Source: Glycomyces niveus (GTDB lineage Bacteria; Actinomycetota; Actinomycetes; Mycobacteriales; Micromonosporaceae). Taken from it: DNA of 64,000 nt. Where the stretch lies: assembly GCF_017592475.1 (NCBI RefSeq), contig NZ_JAGFNP010000012.1:13624-77623 (forward strand). Reading direction: 5' to 3'. Of this stretch, positions 59,612-64,000 are shown piece by piece. Below the pieces are notes generated by a model, which was given only the letters and a program-made list of their open reading frames with translations, did not search any database and had not been told where the DNA came from. The stretch's first letter is position 1. Each line of letters opens with the position of its first letter. The position numbers and the translations under genes were made by a program.

Positions 59612-60310
59612 TCACGCGGCGCCCGGCGGCTCCGGGAGCGGGCCGGGGGTCGCGGGGAGCCGGGTCCAGCCGAGCCGCCCCGCGTGTTCGGCGAGCACCG
59701 GGTCGGCGCCGATCACGCACGGGTGGCCGACCTGCTGGAGCATGTCGAGGTCGCTTGCATGGTCGCCGTAGCAGAAGCAGTCCGCGGCGTCCAGGCCGTA
59801 GGCGGCGATGGTCTCCTGGACGGCCAGGGCCTTGACCTCGCCGATCATGGGGCGTTCGATGTCGCCGGTGAGCCGGCCGTCGGCGCCGACGATCGGGACG
59901 GTGCCGAGCGCCAGGTCGACGCCCAGTTCCTCGGCGAGCGGCGCGAGGCAGGCCTCGAACGAGCCGGAGACGAGGACCGTCATGTCACCGTCGCGTCGGT
60001 GCGCCCGTATCGCGTCCATGGTGGCCCGGACGAAGGCGTCGGGACGGAGCCGGTAGGCCGCATACCATTTGCGGCCCTCCTCCAGGAGGTCGTCGTAGGA
60101 GGTCCCGGCGAAGCCCCGGTAGAAGGCGCGGTTGACCTCGGAGCGGGGACGGCCCGCGGCGGCGAGCGCGTGCAGTTCGGCGGTGGCCGCTTCGTAGGTG
60201 CGCTGGTCGTCGCTGTGCTCGAGCCAGTGGCGGAGGAAGTCGAACATGCTCTTGACGCTGATGACGGTCTCGTCGACGTCGAAGAACGCGGCTCGGGTGC
60301 GGTCGGTCAT
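59612..60310 (-). CDS. HAD-IB phosphatase (SerB-like)
   Basis: The 232-residue HAD phosphatase has motif I FFDVDETVISVKSMFDFL (nucleophile Asp11, Asp13), a helical cap, motif II VLVSGSFEACLAPLAEELG, the motif III Lys in GEVKALAVQE and motif IV CYGDHASDLDML. This is the HAD-IB group of small-molecule phosphomonoesterases. The start is ATG 60310, with AGAGG about eight bases upstream and 11 bases after the LuxR stop codon. In butenolide signal pathways a HAD phosphatase removes the phosphate from the AfsA-type product, which would fit here but is inference. Confidence 0.88.
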   Translation of the reverse strand: MTDRTRAAFFDVDETVISVKSMFDFLRHWLEHSDDQRTYEAATAELHALAAAGRPRSEVNRAFYRGFAGTSYDDLLEEGRKWYAAYRLRPDAFVRATMDAIRAHRRDGDMTVLVSGSFEACLAPLAEELGVDLALGTVPIVGADGRLTGDIERPMIGEVKALAVQETIAAYGLDAADCFCYGDHASDLDMLQQVGHPCVIGADPVLAEHAGRLGWTRLPATPGPLPEPPGAA

Positions 60311-60321
60311 GCCGGTGCCTC

Positions 60322-61080
60322 TCAGGTGGTGTGCTGGCATTCGAGGACGTAAGGGTCGGGTGCCGCCACCGGTGGCAGCGGCTCCTCGTCGAGGTGCGCC
60401 TCCCGTGGCGCACGCGAGGTGTGCAGGCCTTCGCGGAGGATGCGGGTGACCGCGAAGGTCCTGTTGGGAGAGTCGAGTTTGGCCATGATGCTGCCGACGA
60501 GGCGTTTCGCACCGTGCTGCGAGATCTCGAGGCGGCGCGCGATCTGCTTGTTGCTCATGCCTTCGACGAGGAGCGGCACCACTTCGCGTTCGCGCGGAGT
60601 GAGCCGCGGCGGCCGTCTGGTGTCGGCGGTCTTGGAGGTGAGGAGCCGGTGCGCGAGCCGCGCGGGGATCGGGAGTTCCCCGATCGCGATGCGCTCCAGG
60701 CAGTCCCGGACGGCGTAGGGGGACAGGTCCTCGGCGTCGAGGATGCCGGCGCTGGGTATGCGGGCGATCTGGGCGAGGTCGACGTCGGCGGTGCGGGTGA
60801 CGAGGAGGACGGAGCGGAGGTCGCTCTCGGCGAGCATCGCCACGGCGGCGGGCCGCAGCTCGTCGAGGACGAGGAAGACGAGCGCGGGGCCGAGCGGGTC
60901 GGACCGCCCTGCGGCGCTGTGGATCGCGGTCTCGGGGCTCTCGTGGGTGGTGACGGTCCGCACGAGGTCGAGCCTGGTGAGTATTCGTTCGAGTTCCGTG
61001 CGGAGGTGTCCGCCGCCGATGCCCAGGGCCACGTTGAACACGGCCTCGGACCATACCTGCCCTGGTGGTCTGTCCAGCAT
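60322..61080 (-). CDS. LuxR/NarL-type transcriptional regulator
   Basis: The 252-residue regulator has an N-terminal receiver-like domain lacking a clear phospho-Asp pocket (about residues 15-135, with VLLVTRTADVDLAQI). Its C-terminal LuxR helix-turn-helix is at about 178-236: LTPREREVVPLLVEGMSNKQ, IARRLEISQHGAKRLV. A 30-residue acidic tail follows. The start is ATG 61080. It is the first gene of the cluster, followed after 11 bases by the HAD phosphatase, so it probably regulates the cluster. An atypical receiver suggests ligand rather than phosphorylation control. Confidence 0.87.
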   Translation of the reverse strand: MLDRPPGQVWSEAVFNVALGIGGGHLRTELERILTRLDLVRTVTTHESPETAIHSAAGRSDPLGPALVFLVLDELRPAAVAMLAESDLRSVLLVTRTADVDLAQIARIPSAGILDAEDLSPYAVRDCLERIAIGELPIPARLAHRLLTSKTADTRRPPRLTPREREVVPLLVEGMSNKQIARRLEISQHGAKRLVGSIMAKLDSPNRTFAVTRILREGLHTSRAPREAHLDEEPLPPVAAPDPYVLECQHTT

Positions 61081-61499
61081 GTCTGCCCGACTCCTGTCTC
61101 TCGATCGCAGGGGGTGTTTCGTCGCCGCGGTGCCGGAGGAAGCGCTGTTACTTGAAGCTCTGAGTAATTGGCGCATTCGGCCACTGGACCGGTGCTGCCG
61201 TAGCGCTTTCCGGGACCTGGATGGAGGGAGATCGATATGTCGGCGAAAAGGTTCCCGTCGGTTCCGTGGGGTCCGGATCGGAGGGAAAGTGCCGAGTCGA
61301 TGACGGTGGCGACGTTGCCGCGATCCATCGTTGCCCGGCTCATCCCGGATTGTCAACACCGGATGTCCGGATTCGGACACGAAGAGTGAGACGGGTCGTT
61401 CGAAGGACTCGGGCGGTTTGCGCGTCCACGTATCATCCGTAGGAACTTCCGTCCCCACCGCACAGCCGGTTTCCCTATGCGACAAGGAAGGTCACCACA
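61081..61499. promoter_or_regulatory. 419-bp divergent control region of the biosynthetic cluster
   Basis: No gene is supported here. The stretch separates the LuxR regulator from a small plus-strand HTH gene. It holds TGTCCGGATTCGGACA at 61364-61379, a perfect inverted repeat with four-base centre, and a related GTCCGGATCGGA at 61271-61282. A third relative, GTCCGATTCGGAC, lies at 61825-61837 past the small gene. A ribosome site GACAAGGAAGG precedes the ATG at 61500. Confidence 0.5.
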
Positions 61500-61808
61500 A
61501 TGACAACCCCGGAACACCCCCCGCGGGCGCCGAAGTCGACGCCTCGGGACAGGGAAGTCATCGCGCATCTCATCGCCGCCCCGGACCAGCAGACGGCCGC
61601 GGAATGGCTGGGAATCACCGACCGGCACCTGCGCCGGAGGGTCGATTCGATCATGCGGCGATTCGGCGCCGAGACGACGCTGCAGATGGTGGTAATGGCC
61701 ACTATTTACGGTGATGTGAATCCGAAGGCGGTGCCCGCCAACACGCCCGCGTTCGCACTCCTCACCGAAGCGTTCGAACGGCGGGGCAGCGCTTCGGGAT
61801 CGCCTTGA
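61500..61808 (+). CDS. Small LuxR-type helix-turn-helix protein
   Basis: The 102-residue protein consists of little more than a LuxR-like DNA-binding domain: STPRDREVIAHLIAAPDQQT, AAEWLGITDRHLRRRVDSIM and RRFGAETTLQMVVMATIYG. It has no sensor domain. AAGGAAGG lies nine bases before ATG 61500, supporting it as real. It is divergent from the cluster's larger LuxR regulator and flanked by related GTCCG...CGGAC repeats, so it may be a second cluster regulator. Confidence 0.75.
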   Translation: MTTPEHPPRAPKSTPRDREVIAHLIAAPDQQTAAEWLGITDRHLRRRVDSIMRRFGAETTLQMVVMATIYGDVNPKAVPANTPAFALLTEAFERRGSASGSP

Positions 61809-61824
61809 GAATGGCGCGCCACGC

Positions 61825-61888
61825 GTCCGATTCGGACCGACCCCGTTGTCGGAGTGCCGCGGCCCCCTGAGCGCGCAGGGGGCCGCGG
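61825..61888. terminator. Inverted repeat followed by strong bidirectional terminator
   Basis: CCGCGGCCCCCTG (61857-61869) pairs perfectly with CAGGGGGCCGCGG (61876-61888) around a six-base loop, between the convergent HTH and DUF2165 genes. The smaller repeat GTCCGATTCGGAC at 61825-61837 precedes it. Confidence 0.75.
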
Positions 61889-61909
61889 AGCATCGGACGG
61901 CCCTGGCCG

Positions 61910-62479
61910 CTACACCCGGGCGCGGGGCTGGAGGTTGACCACGATCACCGCGAGGATCGAGATGATCAGGCCGGTGAGGTGGACCATCTGGACCGGGCCC
62001 ATCTTCATCCAGTACCCGAACCACATGCCGCCGCAGAGGAACACGACGAACAGTCCGGCGAACGCGGACAGGCCGAGGTTGGCCGCGCGGAGGGCGCGGG
62101 CCGGGAGCGCCGGCTCGCGCCGGAGCAGTGCCCTGATGGCGAACACGGCGCCGCGCCACAGCAGCACGATCGTGAGCAGCTGGTAGGCGATGACGCCGAT
62201 GAGCGCCGGGACCGCCAGGCCCTCGGGGATCGCGCGCCACTCGATGCCGTTGCCCAGCACCGTGTCCGCGTCGAGTTCGTCCATCGTGAACATGCCCGCG
62301 ATGAGCGCGCGGTTCGTGCCGAAGTCGTTGATGTTGTTGGTGACGACCAGGGTCAGCCAGGCGGCGGCCCAGGTGAGGATCAGGGTCTGGAAGAGGATGA
62401 TCCCGGTGCCGCCGGAGCGCTCGGGCTCGTCGACGAGGCGCAGCGGCGCCGGCTCGGTCTTGACCGTGGGGGTAGACAA
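61910..62479 (-). CDS. DUF2165-family small membrane protein
   Basis: The 189-residue protein has four hydrophobic segments (about residues 25-48, 85-105, 125-147, 160-180) and the DUF2165 pattern NNINDFGTNRALIAGMFTMD, GNGIEWRAIPEG, and a late MKMGPVQMVHLTGLI. The family role is unknown. The start is TTG 62479 with AAGGAAC nine bases upstream. It follows the hypothetical gene by 17 bp and belongs to an operon with it and the MFS transporter. Confidence 0.82.
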   Translation of the reverse strand: MSTPTVKTEPAPLRLVDEPERSGGTGIILFQTLILTWAAAWLTLVVTNNINDFGTNRALIAGMFTMDELDADTVLGNGIEWRAIPEGLAVPALIGVIAYQLLTIVLLWRGAVFAIRALLRREPALPARALRAANLGLSAFAGLFVVFLCGGMWFGYWMKMGPVQMVHLTGLIISILAVIVVNLQPRARV

Positions 62480-62496
62480 GGGTCTGTTCCTTTCGT

Positions 62497-63114
62497 TCAG
62501 TGTGCGGTGGCGTAGGGGGGCTCGGGTTGCGGGCCGAGCCCGTCGTGGGCGGCGATCCACTTGTCATGGAGCCACATCGGGGTGCCGCGCCGCGCGCGGG
62601 CGGCGTCCCAGCTGATGCCGCGCTCATAGGTGAGAACGGTGCCGCCGGGGCCGACGACGGCCCAGGTGTAGCGGCCGTCGGCGTGGCGGGTCTTGACCTT
62701 CATGCCGGTGACCGCCCGGACGGATCCGTCCGCTTCGGCGACGGTCTCGTCGTGCCGCTTGATCCACTGCACGGCGAGGTCGTCGGCGTAGGCGCCGGCG
62801 GCGCGGCGGATGAGGTCGAATGCGGCCCTGCGGCTTTCGGCCCGGTCGAGGAGGTCGGCCGGATCGTTCGCGCGGAGGCAGGTGTAGCCGAGGAGGCGGC
62901 CGTCCCGGTCGGCGACGACGGTGGCGTGGGGGCCGCCGAGGCGGTAGCCGTCCGGTTGGCGGCGGACCACGGTGACCGGCAGGCCGTCGTGGTCGCCCTC
63001 GCGGACGTCCACTATGTCCCAAGTGGACGGGACGCTGAGGCCGGTGCCGAAGAGCGCCTGGCGCTCGAGGGTGCGTGCGGTGTGGGTGTCATCGCGGGTG
63101 TCGGTTCGCGTCAT
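62497..63114 (-). CDS. Hypothetical protein in the MFS/DUF2165 operon
   Basis: The 205-residue soluble protein has two similar beta-rich segments (VVADRDGRLLGYTCLRANDP and YTWAVVGPGGTVLTYERGIS) separated by helices, with QWIKRHDETVAEADG in between. I do not recognise the family. ATG 63114 overlaps the MFS stop codon (ATGA) and has CAGGAAG upstream, so it is translationally coupled to the transporter. Its function may relate to the transported compound. Confidence 0.65.
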   Translation of the reverse strand: MTRTDTRDDTHTARTLERQALFGTGLSVPSTWDIVDVREGDHDGLPVTVVRRQPDGYRLGGPHATVVADRDGRLLGYTCLRANDPADLLDRAESRRAAFDLIRRAAGAYADDLAVQWIKRHDETVAEADGSVRAVTGMKVKTRHADGRYTWAVVGPGGTVLTYERGISWDAARARRGTPMWLHDKWIAAHDGLGPQPEPPYATAH

Positions 63115-64000
63115 CTGGCTTCCTGGGGGTAGAGGCCCGGTAAGGCCATGCTGTTCCTGGTACGGCGCGCAGCGAGGGCGATCATCGACCCCGCGGCGAG
63201 AAGCGTTCCGGCGGCGACGCAGACGCCCGCGAATCCGGCGGCGTCGGCGAAGGCCGCCAACTGCGGGCCCAGGCTCGCCCCGATGAACAGGACGAACGTG
63301 TACAGCGCGGTGGCGGCGGCCCTGGCCGGGCCGGCGACCGAGCCGACGGCCTCGATGAGCCCCGGCGCGGCGAGCGCGACGCCGCCGACGAACTCGAGCA
63401 GGCACACCGCGATCGCCCACACGCCGAGGCCGGAGACGGCGGCGGCGAGGAAGGCGCTGGCGGCGGCCACGGCCAGCGCGCCGACGACGCGGGTGGTCGG
63501 GGCGTACTTGCGCAGGCGTCCGGCGATCCACGGCGCGGCGAGGAACGCCGGGAGCGCGGAGGCGCGCAGGAGGAGCATCGCGGTCGGGTTGCCCGCGACC
63601 GCTTCGGGGCCGACGGTCTCGAGTCCGGTGTAGACGGCGACGAACGAGGAGAGGACGGTCGCGGTCGCGAGGTAGAGCAGGAGGGTGTCGCGGCGGCGAA
63701 GCAGCGTTCCCATGGCGCGCAGGGGATTGGTGCGGGTGGTGCCGTCGCGGGCGGGGTCGGGTTCGAGGACGGAGTAGAGGATGGCGGCGAGTGCGAGGAC
63801 GCATACGGTGCCGCCGAAGAACGGGGACTGCCAGCCGAAGGCGGGCAGGAGGAGGGTGGCGGCGGCTTGGGCGATGATCGCGGAGGCGATGAAGCCGCTG
63901 GTCATCGTGGTGAGCGCGATGGGCCGGCGGGGCGGGGCGATGCGTTCGGCGACGTAGGCGAGGGCGGCGGGGGCGAAGAACGCCGACGTGAACCCTTGGA
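63111..64000 (-). CDS. MFS transporter, 5' end outside the window
   Basis: At least 296 residues are encoded before the right edge of the window. The visible part begins in a membrane loop with FFAPAALAYVAERIAPPRR (an MFS motif-A-like basic loop follows) and has about nine hydrophobic segments. It lacks the true start. The pattern fits a YnfM/arabinose-efflux-type major facilitator. It heads an operon with the hypothetical and DUF2165 genes. It may export the product of the neighbouring biosynthetic cluster, but a terminator lies between them. Confidence 0.82.
   Translation of the reverse strand, partial: QGFTSAFFAPAALAYVAERIAPPRRPIALTTMTSGFIASAIIAQAAATLLLPAFGWQSPFFGGTVCVLALAAILYSVLEPDPARDGTTRTNPLRAMGTLLRRRDTLLLYLATATVLSSFVAVYTGLETVGPEAVAGNPTAMLLLRASALPAFLAAPWIAGRLRKYAPTTRVVGALAVAAASAFLAAAVSGLGVWAIAVCLLEFVGGVALAAPGLIEAVGSVAGPARAAATALYTFVLFIGASLGPQLAAFADAAGFAGVCVAAGTLLAAGSMIALAARRTRNSMALPGLYPQEAR

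Noticed and set aside
55265..60310. Standard gamma-butyrolactone (A-factor) locus
   Set aside because: The hot-dog protein has one AfsA-type repeat only, there is no ArpA-type receptor adjacent, and a ligase plus dedicated ACP are not part of the classical pathway.

Overview
The window is a 64 kb piece of a high-GC actinobacterial chromosome. Coding regions show strong G/C bias at codon third positions, GTG and TTG starts are common, and several transcripts look leaderless. The gene content (a DUF574/SAV2177-type methyltransferase, GPP34, TIGR03086 and DinB proteins, an ECF41 sigma factor, many CBM2 modules, abundant MarR/TetR/LacI regulators) fits a saprophytic filamentous actinomycete. Glycomyces or a relative would suit the plant-polysaccharide enzymes, but that placement is inference. 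I see no tRNA, rRNA, CRISPR array, insertion sequence, integrase or replication origin.

Layout. 0-12 kb: a ROK regulator divergent from a HAD phosphatase/MFS pair, a TerC protein, a secreted GH1 glycosidase, a decayed SDR gene beside a TetR regulator, a YchJ-like protein, two tandem secreted SGNH esterases, and a LacI regulator with a twin operator. 11-18 kb: a NimR-like AraC/MFS pair, a CBM35-PL11 rhamnogalacturonan lyase, a TIGR03086 protein and a secreted CBM2-DUF6055 protein with an HExxH motif. 18-24 kb: FdhD with an FdhF/YdeP-type molybdoenzyme, a CBM2-like surface protein and a GT1 glycosyltransferase. 24-32 kb: ECF41 sigma factor with its flavoprotein partner, an erythromycin-esterase-like protein, and a GH3 beta-glucosidase divergent from a GH74 xyloglucanase. 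35-45 kb: housekeeping and stress genes including three MarR regulators, two with clear palindromic operators and one frameshifted. 45-53 kb: GH5-CBM_X2-CBM46 cellulase, methyltransferase, a large membrane protein, LysE exporter, and a CE1-type esterase with CBM2. 53-64 kb: a TetR/lipase pair, then a compact biosynthetic cluster, then a membrane/efflux operon running off the right edge.

Two systems stand out. First, a dispersed set of secreted plant-cell-wall enzymes (GH1, SGNH x2, PL11, CBM2-DUF6055, GH3, GH74, GH5, CE1-CBM2). Their upstream regions carry recognisable palindromes: CebR/CelR-like boxes at GH3 and CE1, and an AT-rich inverted repeat shared by PL11 and CE1. Second, the cluster at about 55.3-61.1 kb. 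A LuxR-type regulator, HAD phosphatase and Sfp-type phosphopantetheinyl transferase are followed by a tightly overlapping operon of AMP-forming ligase, SDR, free-standing ACP, AfsA-like hot-dog protein and YciI. There is no ketosynthase. I infer that the ligase loads a preformed acid on the ACP and that the AfsA-like domain releases or condenses it, possibly giving a butenolide- or butyrolactone-like signal dephosphorylated by the HAD enzyme. I do not recognise this set as a described pathway.

Four places look damaged or mis-assembled: an SDR with 5' and internal deletions (6.3-6.7 kb), a 23-G plus 16-G duplication (7.8 kb) that looks like a sequencing artefact at a hairpin, a truncated alpha/beta hydrolase (25.6-25.9 kb), and a frameshifted MarR (39.1-39.6 kb).
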